Below, piece by piece: positions 1 through 9,739 of a DNA stretch of 64,000 nucleotides (its first letter is position 1; each line of letters opens with the position of its first letter). The DNA comes from Rhizobiaceae bacterium (GTDB taxonomy: Bacteria; Pseudomonadota; Alphaproteobacteria; Rhizobiales; Rhizobiaceae). The position numbers and the translations under genes are program-made. The notes under the pieces are model-generated. The model worked only from the letters and a program-made list of their open reading frames with translations, ran no database searches and was not told where the DNA came from. Where the stretch lies: positions 62,001-126,000 of the forward strand of contig JAHBYV010000001.1 in assembly GCA_019635795.1 (NCBI GenBank). The letters run 5' to 3'.

Positions 1-101
1 CATTTGAAAAGTTTGGTGGCCAAGCTTGCAAATATGGGGAAATGGAAGAAATCTCGTTCGCCCGCGCGATTGAGTTCTCCACAGGCCAGAAGAGACAACA
101 T

Positions 102-1598
102 ATGACTGCCAAACCCACCATTACGTTTGCCAAGCTGAGCGCACCGCGCAAAGGCTCTGCGATTCTCCTGCTGGCTGACGATCTGGCGCCCTCCGCCACA
201 GGCCACGCCTGCGACATCGCGAACCAGCTTGAGCGTTCATTTGCAGTCAGCGGTTTCAAAGGTGCATTCGGTTCTTCCATGGAATTGCTGGCGCCTGAAA
301 ACTCGCCATTGGACAGGCTAACCGCGCTTGGTGTCGGGAAGCTCGACACGCTGAACGAACATTCCTGGCTGCGGCTGGGCGGCGCGGCTGCCGCAACATT
401 CCGGGGGCGCGGCGATGTAACGATTATCGCGGAGTTGAATGATCAGCCGGTAAGCGCCGCACAGGCGGCAGCAATCGGCGCGGGTATATTGCTGCGCAGC
501 TACAGCTTTGACAAATACAAGACGCGGGCCGGCGAGGAGGAGGACGCAGGAAAAGACAGCGCCCGGCGTTTAACGATTGCGTGCGCTGAGCCTGCTGCCG
601 CAAAGCGCGCTTTTGCAGAACTACTGCCGGTCGTTGAAGGCGTTTGGCTCGCGCGCGACCTGGTGAATGAGCCTGCCAATACATTGGGGCCAATCGAGTT
701 TGCCGCTGCCGCCAAGGCGTTAGAAACGCTTGGCCTTGTGGTTGAAGTGCTCACAGAGCGCGAGTTGAAGAAACTGGGCATGGGTGCACTTTTGGGGGTG
801 GGACAAGGTTCTTCCCGCCCGTCTCGCGTCGTCGTGCTTCGCTGGAACGGCGGAAAGGCAAAAGACAAGCCGGTGGCCTTGATCGGCAAGGGCGTAGTTT
901 TTGATACGGGCGGCAATTCGATGAAAACGCCGGGCGGAATGGAAGAAATGAAGGGCGACATGGGTGGTGCTGCGGCGGTTGTCGGGGCCATGCGCGCCAT
1001 TGCTGGCCGCAAGGCGAAGGCAAATGTCGTTGGCATTATCGGTGTCGTTGAGAACATGGTCGATGGCAATGCACAGCGCCCCGGCGACATTGTAAAATCC
1101 ATGTCCGGCCAGACGATCGAGGTCATGAACACGGATGCGGAGGGCCGGTTGGTGCTGGCCGATGTACTTTGGTATTGTCAGCAGCGTTTCCAGCCGCGCC
1201 TCATGATCGACCTTGCGACCTTGACTGGCGCGATCATGGTTTCGCTCGGGCAATTCCACGCTGGCCTGTTCAGCAATGATGACGAGCTTTCCGGGCAGTT
1301 GATTGCCGCTGGCCTTGCAACGCATGAGCGACTGTGGCGAATGCCGATGGGAGACGATTACGACAAGTTGATCAACTCCAAGAACGCAGACATGAAGAAT
1401 GTGGGCGGGCGGTATGGCGGCGCGGTTTCAGCCGCGCAATTTCTCCAGCGTTTCGTAAAAGACATTCCGTGGGCACATCTTGATATTGCTGGGACCGCAA
1501 TGGCAGCCCCATCAAGCGAGATCAATCAATCGTGGGGGACCGGGTTCGGCGTGCGGTTGCTGGACAGGTTCGTTCGGGACACGTGTGAGGGTGCGTGA
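102..1598 (+). CDS. pepA: Leucyl aminopeptidase (M17 family)
   Basis: Cytosolic two-metal aminopeptidase that removes N-terminal residues from peptides. The product is 498 residues, close to the usual 500. The M17 signature NTDAEGRL lies at residues 343-350. The upstream metal and active-site blocks are present as [10 protein letters not shown] (about 261-270), the lysine of NSMKT and the aspartate of KGDMGGAA. An in-frame ATG at 42 would add 20 residues, but they are not protein-like for this family and the ATG at 102 follows a purine-rich AGAAGAGA stretch, so 102 is preferred. The stop overlaps the holC start, which implies translational coupling; pepA-holC adjacency is common in proteobacteria. 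All expected ligands are visible. Confidence 0.96.
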   Translation: MTAKPTITFAKLSAPRKGSAILLLADDLAPSATGHACDIANQLERSFAVSGFKGAFGSSMELLAPENSPLDRLTALGVGKLDTLNEHSWLRLGGAAAATFRGRGDVTIIAELNDQPVSAAQAAAIGAGILLRSYSFDKYKTRAGEEEDAGKDSARRLTIACAEPAAAKRAFAELLPVVEGVWLARDLVNEPANTLGPIEFAAAAKALETLGLVVEVLTERELKKLGMGALLGVGQGSSRPSRVVVLRWNGGKAKDKPVALIGKGVVFDTGGNSMKTPGGMEEMKGDMGGAAAVVGAMRAIAGRKAKANVVGIIGVVENMVDGNAQRPGDIVKSMSGQTIEVMNTDAEGRLVLADVLWYCQQRFQPRLMIDLATLTGAIMVSLGQFHAGLFSNDDELSGQLIAAGLATHERLWRMPMGDDYDKLINSKNADMKNVGGRYGGAVSAAQFLQRFVKDIPWAHLDIAGTAMAAPSSEINQSWGTGFGVRLLDRFVRDTCEGA

Positions 1599-2044
1599 CC
1601 GAAGTTCTTTTCTATCACCTTACGGTCTCAACGCTTGAAGAAGCCTTGCCGGGGCTTTTGGAGCGAAGCGTTGCTCGTGGCTGGCGCGCTGTTGTGCAAA
1701 CAGCCAGCGAAGAGCGAAGAAACGCTTTGGACACAACGCTTTGGACCTATAAAGACGAATCGTTTCTAGCCCATGGGCTGGACACAGAGCCGGGAGCGCA
1801 GGAGCAGCCCGTTCTTTTGACGACCGGACCCGACAATGCGAACGGCGCGCAAGTAAGGTTTCTGGTTGACGGCGCGCGTCCACCCGAGCTTTCTGCTTAT
1901 GAGCGCGCCGTGCTGATGTTTGATGGCCATGACGATGAGCAGGTTTCCGCCGCACGGTCGCACTGGCGTGAACTGAAAGAGCAGGGACACGAACTGACCT
2001 ACTGGCAGCAGACGGACGACCGCCGCTGGGAACGCAAGGCTTGA
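1595..2044 (+). CDS. holC: DNA polymerase III chi subunit
   Basis: Chi belongs to the clamp-loader complex of DNA polymerase III and links it, through psi, to single-strand binding protein. The 149-residue product starts [10 protein letters not shown] and has the chi core pattern: [20 protein letters not shown], a WTY..ESFLAHG segment, then a basic, tryptophan-containing C-terminus. It begins with GTG at 1595 inside the stop region of pepA (overlap GTGA), the usual arrangement for this pair. No start further upstream is needed. Identification rests on family pattern and neighbourhood. Confidence 0.93.
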   Translation: MTEVLFYHLTVSTLEEALPGLLERSVARGWRAVVQTASEERRNALDTTLWTYKDESFLAHGLDTEPGAQEQPVLLTTGPDNANGAQVRFLVDGARPPELSAYERAVLMFDGHDDEQVSAARSHWRELKEQGHELTYWQQTDDRRWERKA

Positions 2045-2074
2045 CGGCCAACAAATAGTGAGCATCTAAGCCTC

Positions 2075-2683
2075 ATGCGCCTGTTTTCACTGCTTCTCAT
2101 ATTGGCGGGGGTCGCTCTTGCGGGCGCTTACCCTTGGTACCAGAACAACTTTAGTGGTCGTGAGCTTGGCTCCGTCACCGTGTTCCAACGGCCGGGGCAG
2201 TTTCGATCAATCACGGTGCCTCTGAGGCAAAGTGACGAGCCGGTACGGGTTCTGGTTGATTTGACTACCCGCGTCCCCGCAAATTTTTCGGGCAATGTGG
2301 CAATCTTGACGCTCAAGGCGTCTACCGGCGGAAAGATCGTTCTGACAGACACACTTTCTTTCTCGAACTCCGTCCAGCGCGACCAGAGTCCGCAGCAGGC
2401 CCTGAGTATTTTTCGCGGCGAAGCGGGTCTGATCTCTCCGGTTGAAAATGCTGACTACACATTTGTCGTCACGCCAAACGAATCGGGTGGAACAAACTAC
2501 AGCAAGGTTGAGCTGGTGTTGCGCGCAAATGTGGGTAGCCTTGATTCGCGAGCCCAACCAGTGGGCTTTGCGCTCGGCGGGATAGGTATTCTCGGCCTTA
2601 TTCTTGCCAGCAGAAGGAAGCGCCGCAACAGGGGCGAGCAACCGCCAGCGCCGCCAAAATGGGGCAGGGGCGGCAGCACCTGA
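2075..2683 (+). CDS. Predicted anchored envelope protein of unknown function
   Basis: I do not recognise a family. The 202-residue product has an N-terminal hydrophobic segment (residues 2-21, MRLFSLLLILAGVALAGAYP), a beta-rich middle region with hydroxyl-rich strands (about 30-160), and a C-terminal membrane helix (about 163-180, GFALGGIGILGLILA) followed by the basic stop-transfer run SRRKRRNR. This is a type I topology: a periplasmic beta-domain held in the inner membrane, with a short proline-rich cytosolic tail. It sits 30 bp after holC and 10 bp before rlmJ, so it is probably co-transcribed with both. No catalytic motif is visible. Confidence 0.75.
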   Translation: MRLFSLLLILAGVALAGAYPWYQNNFSGRELGSVTVFQRPGQFRSITVPLRQSDEPVRVLVDLTTRVPANFSGNVAILTLKASTGGKIVLTDTLSFSNSVQRDQSPQQALSIFRGEAGLISPVENADYTFVVTPNESGGTNYSKVELVLRANVGSLDSRAQPVGFALGGIGILGLILASRRKRRNRGEQPPAPPKWGRGGST

Positions 2684-2693
2684 CGATTAGCGC

Positions 2694-3539
2694 ATGAACT
2701 ACCGCCATTCTTTTCACGCAGGCAATTTCGCGGACGTGATGAAGCACATCACGCTGGTGAGAATCCTTGAATATCTCAAACGTAAAGACAAACCGTTTCG
2801 GGTGATCGACACGCATGCCGGGACTGGTCTCTATGACCTTTCAGGCGCGCAATCAGAGAAAACAGGGGAGTGGCGCGCAGGCATTGCCCGCCTTGAAGCA
2901 ACAGCGCTTGACGCTGAGGTTATGGCGCTGCTCGCGCCCTATCTGGATGCTGTCTCGGCTGCCCGCGAAACTGGCGCGACGCTCTATCCCGGCTCTCCCT
3001 GGATAACCCGGAACCTGCTGCGGACCATCGACCGACTGACCGCAATCGAGCTTCATCCGCAGGATTATCAGCTTTTGAAGCATTTGTTTGCCGGAGATAT
3101 ACAGGTTCGGGTTATTCATCTCGATGGTTGGCTTTCGCTTGGCGCACACGTGCCGCCGAAAGAAAAGCGTGGGTTGATTCTGGTTGATCCGCCTTTTGAA
3201 CTGCCCAATGAGTTCGACCGGATGGTTGACGGGGCAGTTAAAGCATGGCGTCGCTGGCCGGGAGGAATTCAGGCGCTTTGGTATCCCATTAAGGACCGCG
3301 ACGCGGTGGCAGCCTATCGGGCGGCCTTGAGCGAGACTGGAATCACCAAGATTCTTGACCTTTCCCTGATGATCAGGGCCGCTGGGGATGTGCCGTCGCT
3401 CGACGGTTGCGGCATGACCATTATCAATCCTCCTTATGTCCTGAAGGAGGAAATGGACAAGATTTTGCCATGCCTCGCAACGGCTATGGGCAGCGCAAGA
3501 GGCGCGTCGTGGTCTGCTGATTGGCTGGCAGGACCGTAA
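2694..3539 (+). CDS. rlmJ: 23S rRNA (adenine2030-N6)-methyltransferase
   Basis: RlmJ methylates A2030 of 23S rRNA using S-adenosylmethionine. The 281-residue product has the family start MNYRHSFHAGNFADVMKH, a SAM-binding segment RVIDTHAGTGLYDL (about 41-54) and the catalytic N6-adenine motif DPPFE (DPPYE in the E. coli enzyme) in GLILVDPPFELPNEFDR. Length matches the family. It follows the preceding membrane-protein gene by 10 bp and is not linked to the next gene by overlap. The E. coli orthologue was formerly called YhiR. Confidence 0.95.
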   Translation: MNYRHSFHAGNFADVMKHITLVRILEYLKRKDKPFRVIDTHAGTGLYDLSGAQSEKTGEWRAGIARLEATALDAEVMALLAPYLDAVSAARETGATLYPGSPWITRNLLRTIDRLTAIELHPQDYQLLKHLFAGDIQVRVIHLDGWLSLGAHVPPKEKRGLILVDPPFELPNEFDRMVDGAVKAWRRWPGGIQALWYPIKDRDAVAAYRAALSETGITKILDLSLMIRAAGDVPSLDGCGMTIINPPYVLKEEMDKILPCLATAMGSARGASWSADWLAGP

Positions 3540-3609
3540 ACCAAGGCTTGACCACAACCACAACCTGACGCAAATGTTCTTATCAATCGGAGATTGTGGG
3601 GAGTCGATT

Positions 3610-4053
3610 ATGCGTCAGATGTTTCGCGGCCTGCTTGCAGCGATGATGGCGCTTGCGCCTATCAGTGTTTCCACGCCTGCAATGAGTGCAGATGCGCTGT
3701 ATTCTGCGCCATCTGCCTATAGCGGGATTTGTGGCACGAATGGTGTTCTCGGGCGGATCAAGTCCCGCTTTTCCCATCAGGTCAGGCATGTTCCGCACCT
3801 GCCCGATGTGTCCATTCTGGATTTCGTGAACATCCATGAAAACCGCTACGAACCCGCCTATGAGGATAGCCCGATCGCACGTCAGTATTGCGGCGCTACA
3901 GTAGTTCTTTCTGATGGTAGCCAGCGCGACGTTCGCTATCTGATAGAAGCTGGAATGGGTTTCGCAGGGCTTGGCGGATCGAACGTAGAATTCTGCGTTT
4001 CGGGTTTTGATCGCTGGTTCGTCTATAGTGGCGGTTGCCGCATACTGCGCTGA
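3610..4053 (+). CDS. Small secreted protein of unknown function
   Basis: Family not recognised. The ATG at 3610 is chosen because GGGGAG lies 7 bases upstream and it opens a clean signal peptide (MRQMFRGLLAAMMALAPISVSTPAMSA). The mature protein of about 120 residues contains four cysteines, which would allow two disulfides in the periplasm. It ends 7 bp before the start of the RNase T2 gene and is probably co-transcribed with it, so the two secreted products may act together. An inhibitor or partner role is only a guess. Confidence 0.7.
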   Translation: MRQMFRGLLAAMMALAPISVSTPAMSADALYSAPSAYSGICGTNGVLGRIKSRFSHQVRHVPHLPDVSILDFVNIHENRYEPAYEDSPIARQYCGATVVLSDGSQRDVRYLIEAGMGFAGLGGSNVEFCVSGFDRWFVYSGGCRILR

Positions 4054-4060
4054 ATTCCTT

Positions 4061-4711
4061 ATGAAAATCATGCTTCGTGCGGCGCTGGCCGCATCGGTGA
4101 TTTTTTGCTCGGGCTTGCCTGCCGCCGCTTCGGACAGCCGTCAACCGGGTGATTTTGATTTCTATGTTCTGGCCCTGAGCTGGTCGCCGAGCTTCTGCAT
4201 GGAGGAAGGCGAGGCCAACTACCAGCAGTGCGGCACGAAGAGATCATATGGCTTCATCGTTCACGGTCTATGGCCGCAATATGAGCGGGGCTATCCACGC
4301 GAGTGTTACACATTCCAGCGGCGCGTTCCCGATTCGATGGTGGACCAGCTTCGGGACATAATGCCCTCCGCAGGTCTGGTAGGGCACCAGTGGCGCATGC
4401 ACGGTTCATGCTCGGGCATGAGCCAGCATGACTATTTTCACACAGTGCGAATGGCATGGCAGAAGATTGAAATTCCAACCGAATTACAAAGACTCGAGCC
4501 TCACCAGACGATTTCCGCCGGAGCAGTTGAAGACGCCTTTGTAGATGCCAATCCCGGCATGAAAGAAGATGGCGTTTCAGTATCGTGCAGCAAAAAGCTG
4601 TTGCGCGAAGTGCGGATTTGCATGAGCAGGGATCTAGAGTTTAGAAGTTGCGCGGAACTGGAGCGCAAAGCGTGTAAGGCGGATAAACTTCGGATGCCAA
4701 TGCCGCGCTGA
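4061..4711 (+). CDS. Ribonuclease T2 family protein, variant CAS2 motif
   Basis: Secreted or periplasmic acid RNase family that cleaves RNA through a 2',3'-cyclic phosphate. From ATG 4061 the product is 216 residues with a signal peptide (MLRAALAASVIFCSGLPAAAS). CAS1 is intact at 65-73 (FIVHGLWPQ, His68). CAS2 reads HQWRMHGSC at 109-117: both histidines (109 and 114) remain, but the canonical Glu of HEW is Gln110 and the Lys before the second His is Met113. Cysteines at 46, 57, 82 and 117 suit the family disulfides. An upstream start at 4007 would overlap the previous gene and disrupt the signal peptide. Activity is likely but may be altered. Confidence 0.88.
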   Translation: MKIMLRAALAASVIFCSGLPAAASDSRQPGDFDFYVLALSWSPSFCMEEGEANYQQCGTKRSYGFIVHGLWPQYERGYPRECYTFQRRVPDSMVDQLRDIMPSAGLVGHQWRMHGSCSGMSQHDYFHTVRMAWQKIEIPTELQRLEPHQTISAGAVEDAFVDANPGMKEDGVSVSCSKKLLREVRICMSRDLEFRSCAELERKACKADKLRMPMPR

Positions 4712-4735
4712 ATTGCTGTCAAAGGACTGAAAACT

Positions 4736-5335
4736 ATGCCTAAATTGCTTTATTCACCGGCTTCGCCCTACAGCGCTAAAGTGCGCATGTCGGCTGCCCT
4801 TGCGGGGATCGCGCTTGATGAAGAGATTGTCGATGCCGTCAGCAATCCTGCATCGCTTATCAACGCAAATCCGCTCGGCAAAATCCCAACCCTCGTTATG
4901 GAAGATGGCACCGGCGTCTATGACAGCAGAGTGATAACGCAGCACCTTAACCGATTGAGCGGAAACAAGATTTTTCCAAAGAATCCTGCCAAAAGACTGG
5001 AGGCAGAGCGCCTAGAAGCGCTTGCCGACGGCATATGCGATTCATTGTTGGCGATCATTTATGAGCGGCGGATGCGTCCTGAGGACAAAGTTCACCAGCC
5101 CTGGACGGACCGCCAGTGGGATAAGGCGACTCGTGGCCTGGACTTCCTGAATGCAAACCCGCCAAAATTGCCAAAATCGATCAATGCTGGGCACCTCGCA
5201 GTGCGCGCGATGATAGGCTATCTCGATCTTCGTTTCGCCGGGAAATGGGAGAAGGGGCGCAGCAAGTTGAAGCGTTGGGCCGCAAAGTTCGACGATAAAT
5301 GGCCTGAAATTTCCGCAAAAATCCCGAAAGCCTAA
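4736..5335 (+). CDS. Glutathione S-transferase family protein
   Basis: A 199-residue, two-domain GST. The N-terminal thioredoxin-like half starts MPKLLYSPASPYSAKVRM, has the cis-proline context GKIPTLVMEDG (about 49-59) and the glutathione-contacting YDSRVITQHL (about 62-71). The helical C-terminal domain follows (about 85-199). SPYS occupies the place where many bacterial GSTs have the catalytic Ser or Cys. Substrate cannot be read from sequence. It lies 24 bp after the RNase T2 gene and is followed by a strong bidirectional terminator. Confidence 0.88.
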   Translation: MPKLLYSPASPYSAKVRMSAALAGIALDEEIVDAVSNPASLINANPLGKIPTLVMEDGTGVYDSRVITQHLNRLSGNKIFPKNPAKRLEAERLEALADGICDSLLAIIYERRMRPEDKVHQPWTDRQWDKATRGLDFLNANPPKLPKSINAGHLAVRAMIGYLDLRFAGKWEKGRSKLKRWAAKFDDKWPEISAKIPKA

Positions 5336-5365
5336 GAAATACGAGCGTAAAAGCGCCGCGAATAC

Positions 5366-5397
5366 AAAAAAGCCGGGCATTTTCGCCCGGCTTTTTT
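5366..5397. terminator. Bidirectional intrinsic terminator between GST and Omp genes
   Basis: Perfect 7-bp stem GCCGGGC/GCCCGGC with a 6-base loop. It is flanked by six A on the left and six T on the right, so it works as a rho-independent terminator in both directions. It separates the convergent GST (+) and Omp25-like (-) genes. Confidence 0.92.
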
Positions 5398-5414
5398 GCG
5401 TTTTAGTGTGTTTA

Positions 5415-6074
5415 TCAGAACTTGAAGCCGACGCCGAGGCTAACCCGGTTGTCGTGGCTATCCACAGACCGGGTTCCACTTCCGGTTGTGAAATCATCGC
5501 TGCCGAAATCGGTATAGCGATACTCGCCGCGAACAAACATGTTCTCGGTAAGCTTCACGTCAACACCGGCACCGGCCGTCCAGCCGAGCATAGTGTTACG
5601 ATCGCTCACACCGCCCTCGGTAACCTTCAGGCTCTGTGCCGCACCACCTGCGGTCAGGTAGGGCAGAATGTCCGGCGAAACCGCGTAGCCGAGACGGGCG
5701 CGAAGCGAACCGTCGAAACCGGCTTTCGACTCGGTGCCAGCATTTGAGCCCTCTACTCCAGAATAGCCGATATCACCTTCAACACCGGCTACAACGCCGT
5801 TGCCAAGATCGGTCTGATAGCCGGCGAAAGCGCCGCCAACGACACCGTCAATATCGATCTCGTTGCCAGGCTCCTGGGTGCGGCCCGAGAAACCGTAGCC
5901 GAGCTGGATACCGGCATATGGACCGGTCCAGGTTGCCAGAGGTGGCTGTTCCATCGGTACTGCCGGTTCCGGCACCTGCTCAATGGCGTCTGCAGCGAAC
6001 ACAGGTGCCGCACCCAGCAGCGCGATAACACCAGCGAGCGCAAGCGGGCGCGCGAACTTAAGATTGGCTGACAT
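5415..6074 (-). CDS. Omp25/Omp31-type outer-membrane beta-barrel protein
   Basis: A 219-residue outer-membrane protein of the alphaproteobacterial Omp25/Omp31 (OmpA-barrel-like) group. It has a signal peptide (MSANLKFARPLALAGVIALLGAAPVFAA), a short acidic linker, then about eight amphipathic strands (WTGPYAGIQLGYGFSG, GVVAGVEGDIGYSG, LRARLGYAVSP, MFVRGEYRYTDFG), and ends in phenylalanine (GVGFKF), the usual signal for barrel assembly. Members stabilise the envelope and bind lipids. The start has a good ribosome site (AAGGAG, 9 bases upstream). It has its own 240-bp upstream region, which also separates it from folB, so it is probably monocistronic. Confidence 0.93.
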   Translation of the reverse strand: MSANLKFARPLALAGVIALLGAAPVFAADAIEQVPEPAVPMEQPPLATWTGPYAGIQLGYGFSGRTQEPGNEIDIDGVVGGAFAGYQTDLGNGVVAGVEGDIGYSGVEGSNAGTESKAGFDGSLRARLGYAVSPDILPYLTAGGAAQSLKVTEGGVSDRNTMLGWTAGAGVDVKLTENMFVRGEYRYTDFGSDDFTTGSGTRSVDSHDNRVSLGVGFKF

Positions 6075-6316
6075 AATTTATACTCCTTGCCAAAGACGCA
6101 AAGTCATTTTGCGTTGTGCGCACGGGTCAAACTTGGGAGGAAACGATCCGTGCATCACACGGTTCCATATGTGATGACTAAATACGGCCTCACCTGAACC
6201 AAAAAAGGGTCATTCGCTGGCAAGAAAAAGGCAGAAATGCGACGTTGCTATTCTGCAACATATTGAAATCATTAAGGAAATCCGGACGTCAATTTACTTC
6301 TAATTTACCTTGAATT

Positions 6317-6682
6317 TTAACGATCCGCCTCCATGCGTACCCCCACAATCGAGCCGTCGTCGAATATATCCGGTTTTGCAGTTTCGACCACGGCGCGGAT
6401 AACTCCCTGATTGGAAAACAGGAAATCGATGATACGGCGAGCAATCGTTTCTTGCAGTTCGTTATGCGGTCCGCGTTCAAGGGATTTTACGAAATCTCGG
6501 ATGCGATCGTAGTCGAATGTACCTCCAAGTTGGTCTGCCTCGTCCTGAGTACCATCAAGCGTTGCTTCGACCGAGATCAGGACACGTTGGGGTGCCTTTT
6601 TCTCATGTTCATAAACGCCGATCGGCAGCATCAGCTCCAGTTCGCGCAATATTATCGTTTTACGAATTTGAGGCATTATCAT
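6317..6682 (-). CDS. folB: Dihydroneopterin aldolase
   Basis: Converts 7,8-dihydroneopterin to 6-hydroxymethyl-7,8-dihydropterin in folate synthesis. The product is 121 residues with the family core: LRELELMLPIGVYEHEKKAPQ (catalytic/pterin region), the glutamate- and tyrosine-containing FDYDRIRDFVKS, and VVETAKPDIFDDGSIVGV near the C-terminus. Starts are possible at 6682 and 6676; the first overlaps the stop of the upstream reductase gene by four bases (ATGA), which indicates coupling. Length matches FolB. The neighbouring reductase also fits pterin chemistry. Confidence 0.92.
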   Translation of the reverse strand: MIMPQIRKTIILRELELMLPIGVYEHEKKAPQRVLISVEATLDGTQDEADQLGGTFDYDRIRDFVKSLERGPHNELQETIARRIIDFLFSNQGVIRAVVETAKPDIFDDGSIVGVRMEADR

Positions 6683-7446
6683 TCCACAGCGAATGCTACG
6701 TCGCGTTCAAGCGACATTAATCTTTGGCCACCGTCTAGCACGATGACATCCGCGTTCAACGCTTTCGTTTGCCAGATGAAGCGCACGGTGCGCGCGATCT
6801 GGTCGGGCGTCGAACCCGTGCCAGTCAGAGAGTGGCGCCAGCTTTTCTCGAAATTTTCCGGGGTCTGGTCGCCGCTGATAAGGGTAATCCCCGGCGCAAT
6901 TCCACACACCCGCATCTTGCCGCGATAGTGCATGGCAAGCATGTCGATGGAACTCTTGAGGGCAAACTTGGCCAGGCTGTAGCTGAAAAAATCCGGATTA
7001 GGGGCGTAAACCTTGTTGTCCAATATGTTGATCAAGGTAGCGCCATCGCTCCCGAGTGCCCCGAACACGCGTGCAATAACCATCTGAGAGACGAGGTTCA
7101 CCGTCAAAATGCGCTGCATCGTTTCGGTGCTGAATTCAGAGGGCGTGTCATATTCAAATGTGGACGCAGAATTTACGACCAGATCGAGCCGTCCGAAATG
7201 CTTGGCGACGGCCTCCACCATCTGGCCAGCGCAATCCGGTTCTGAAAAATCTGCCACGAACACTTTTGTTCTTGCACCATTGGCGGCCAATTGCTCGGCC
7301 AATTCATCGGCATCCGCGCGCGAGGTGTTGGCGTGGATTGCCAGATCAAAATCAGCGGCGAGTTCGGTTAGAATCGCCCTGCCTATGCGCCGCGCCCCGC
7401 CTGTTACAAGGCAAACCGGTCTGGTCTCGCTATTACTCATGCGCAT
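6679..7446 (-). CDS. SDR oxidoreductase, pteridine reductase/FolM-like
   Basis: Short-chain dehydrogenase/reductase with the N-terminal motif TGGARRIG; the TGxxxRxG form, rather than the usual TGxxxGxG, is typical of pteridine reductases and FolM. The active-site pair YSLAK (YxxxK) is present in PDFFSYSLAKFALKS, and the NAG-equivalent position reads NSAS. Coupling to folB (4-base overlap) supports a role in reducing dihydropterin or dihydrofolate. The ATG at 7446 is used; a TTG at 7470 and an ATG at 7440 are alternatives. The general SDR call is certain, the pterin substrate is inference. Confidence 0.82.
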   Translation of the reverse strand: MRMSNSETRPVCLVTGGARRIGRAILTELAADFDLAIHANTSRADADELAEQLAANGARTKVFVADFSEPDCAGQMVEAVAKHFGRLDLVVNSASTFEYDTPSEFSTETMQRILTVNLVSQMVIARVFGALGSDGATLINILDNKVYAPNPDFFSYSLAKFALKSSIDMLAMHYRGKMRVCGIAPGITLISGDQTPENFEKSWRHSLTGTGSTPDQIARTVRFIWQTKALNADVIVLDGGQRLMSLERDVAFAVE

Positions 7447-7581
7447 TGTTTTGCCTATGCCGCGCGTCAAGTCCAGTGGCTAACCAGACGTGGCGAGGCG
7501 AGATTTGGCAGGAGCCATTGACGTGGCAGTTGAAACCGGAGCGTTTTTGACCGATTTGCAGGAAATGAAGGATTTTCGCAG

Positions 7582-9594
7582 ATGAGTCCGGGCAAACGGG
7601 CCGCGGATGACATGCCCGACCTCGACTACGAGGACGAAGGGCCGGAAGAGGCCGTTGAGTCTGCGCCGCAGGGCGTGGAACCATCTTTTACGTCCATCGA
7701 TTGGAGTGCCGAACCGGGTGACGCGGATGGCAAGGCTGGTGCTGATGTCATACAGACGCTGGTAAAGCGCCTGCCAAACGCGCCCGGTGTTTATCGCATG
7801 ATGAATGCGACGGGCGACGTGCTTTACGTTGGCAAGGCGCGCAGCCTGAAAAAGCGCGTCACCGCTTATGCGCAAGGCCGGTTCCATACGAATCGCATAG
7901 GCCGCATGGTGCGCGAAACAGCGACCATGGAATTTGTGGTTACGCGCACCGAGATTGAGGCGTTGCTTCTCGAAGCAAACCTGATCAAAAGGCTGCGTCC
8001 ACGGTTCAACGTGCTGATGCGCGACGACAAGTCGTTTCCGTATATTCTCATTACAGCCGATCATCGAGCGCCGGGCATATTCAAGCACCGTGGAGCGCGC
8101 TCAAAGAAGGGTGAATATTTCGGCCCTTTCGCCTCTGCCCAGGCGGTCGGTCGAACGATCAACTCGCTGCAGCGCGCCTTTCTGATAAGAAGCTGCACGG
8201 ACAGTTTTTTCGAGAACCGCACGAGACCTTGTCTGCTTTATCAGATCAAGCGTTGCTCCGGTCCTTGCACGAATGAAATTTCGCCTGAAGCTTACGCTGA
8301 ATTGGTGAAGGAAGCCAAAGACTTCCTTTCCGGCCGCAGCCAGACTGTCAAGGAAGAGATTTCTGCGCAAATGCAGGAAGCCGCCGAAGAGCTGGATTTC
8401 GAGCGCGCTGCTATATACCGCGACCGACTTGCCGCACTTTCTCATGTGCAGAGTCATCAAGGCATCAACCCGCAGGGCATCGATGAAGCAGATGTCTTTG
8501 CCATTCATCAGGAAGGCGGACAAACCTGCATTCAGGTGTTTTTCTTCCGTACCGGCCAGAACTGGGGCAATCGCGCCTATTTTCCAAAAGCTGACCCGGC
8601 TCTTGAGGCGGGAGAGGTGCTGGGTTCGTTCCTGTCGCAATTCTACGACGACAAGCCGGTCCCGCGGGCTATCCTGTTGTCAGGCGGTGTTGAGGAACAG
8701 GAGCTGCTGGCTGATGCCTTCACCACGCGGGCAGGGCGCAAGGTAGCGATAAGCGTGCCGCAACGTGGAGAAAAGAAGGATCTGGTCGATCACGCGCTGC
8801 AAAATGCGCGCGAGGCGCTCGGCAGGCGGCTGGCTGAAACATCAACGCAAGCTCGTCTTCTGGAAGGCTTCGCCCAAACCTTCGGGTTGGAAAAGACGCC
8901 AACGCGCATTGAAGTGTACGACAACTCGCACATTATGGGCACCAATGCTGTTGGTGCGATGATTGTGGCGGGGCCGGAAGGCTTCGTGAAGAATCAATAC
9001 AGGAAGTTCAACATCCGTTCGACTGACATCACACCCGGCGACGATTTCGGCATGATGCGCGAGGTGATGCAGCGCCGGTTCTCGCGCCTCCTGAAAGAGC
9101 ATGGCGAAAACGATGAAGCAGAGCAGGGCAGCGAATTCCCGGCTTGGCCTGATGTTATCCTGATCGATGGCGGCCAGGGGCAAATGACGGCGGTGCGCGC
9201 AATACTCGCTGAACTCGGCATTGAGGACAAAGTGGTTGCGATAGGCGTTGCCAAGGGCCAGGACCGTGACGCAGGGCGCGAACGCTTCTTCGTGCGCGGG
9301 CGCGATTCGTTTTCGCTGCCGATCCGCGACCCGGTGCTTTATTTCGTGCAAAGGCTGCGCGACGAGGCGCACCGCTTCGCCATTGGCTCGCACCGCGCCA
9401 GACGCAAAAAGGAAATGGTTCGCAATCCGCTGGATGAAATCGCGGGCATCGGGCCAACGCGAAAGCGGGCGTTGCTGCTGCATTTCGGCACGGCCAAGGC
9501 TGTCGGGCGGGCGGCAATTGATGATCTGATGGCGGTTGAGGGCATTTCGGAGGCCGTGGCGCGCATCGTCTACAATCATTTTCATGAAAAATGA
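7582..9594 (+). CDS. uvrC: Excinuclease ABC subunit C
   Basis: UvrC makes both incisions in nucleotide excision repair after UvrA and UvrB mark the lesion. The 670-residue product has, in order: an acidic N-terminal extension (1-55); the GIY-YIG nuclease (about 65-145, [26 protein letters not shown]); a UVR motif for UvrB contact (about 255-290, [14 protein letters not shown]); the RNase H-like 5' incision domain (about 440-580, with YDNSHIMGT and [10 protein letters not shown]); and C-terminal helix-hairpin-helix repeats ([31 protein letters not shown]). The gene lies 145 bp upstream of pgsA; uvrC-pgsA-moaDE order is common in this order of bacteria. Confidence 0.97.
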   Translation: MSPGKRAADDMPDLDYEDEGPEEAVESAPQGVEPSFTSIDWSAEPGDADGKAGADVIQTLVKRLPNAPGVYRMMNATGDVLYVGKARSLKKRVTAYAQGRFHTNRIGRMVRETATMEFVVTRTEIEALLLEANLIKRLRPRFNVLMRDDKSFPYILITADHRAPGIFKHRGARSKKGEYFGPFASAQAVGRTINSLQRAFLIRSCTDSFFENRTRPCLLYQIKRCSGPCTNEISPEAYAELVKEAKDFLSGRSQTVKEEISAQMQEAAEELDFERAAIYRDRLAALSHVQSHQGINPQGIDEADVFAIHQEGGQTCIQVFFFRTGQNWGNRAYFPKADPALEAGEVLGSFLSQFYDDKPVPRAILLSGGVEEQELLADAFTTRAGRKVAISVPQRGEKKDLVDHALQNAREALGRRLAETSTQARLLEGFAQTFGLEKTPTRIEVYDNSHIMGTNAVGAMIVAGPEGFVKNQYRKFNIRSTDITPGDDFGMMREVMQRRFSRLLKEHGENDEAEQGSEFPAWPDVILIDGGQGQMTAVRAILAELGIEDKVVAIGVAKGQDRDAGRERFFVRGRDSFSLPIRDPVLYFVQRLRDEAHRFAIGSHRARRKKEMVRNPLDEIAGIGPTRKRALLLHFGTAKAVGRAAIDDLMAVEGISEAVARIVYNHFHEK

Positions 9595-9739
9595 CAGCGA
9601 GACGAAAAAACGCCGAAGTTCTGGTTTCCAAGGTCTTTGAGATATGGAGCGCTTGTGCTGAAATTCGGTGCGACTTGACCAAAGCGCTGCAATCTGGATT
9701 GTCTAAAGAGAATTGAAATTCAGGATTTAAGCGGCCAAC

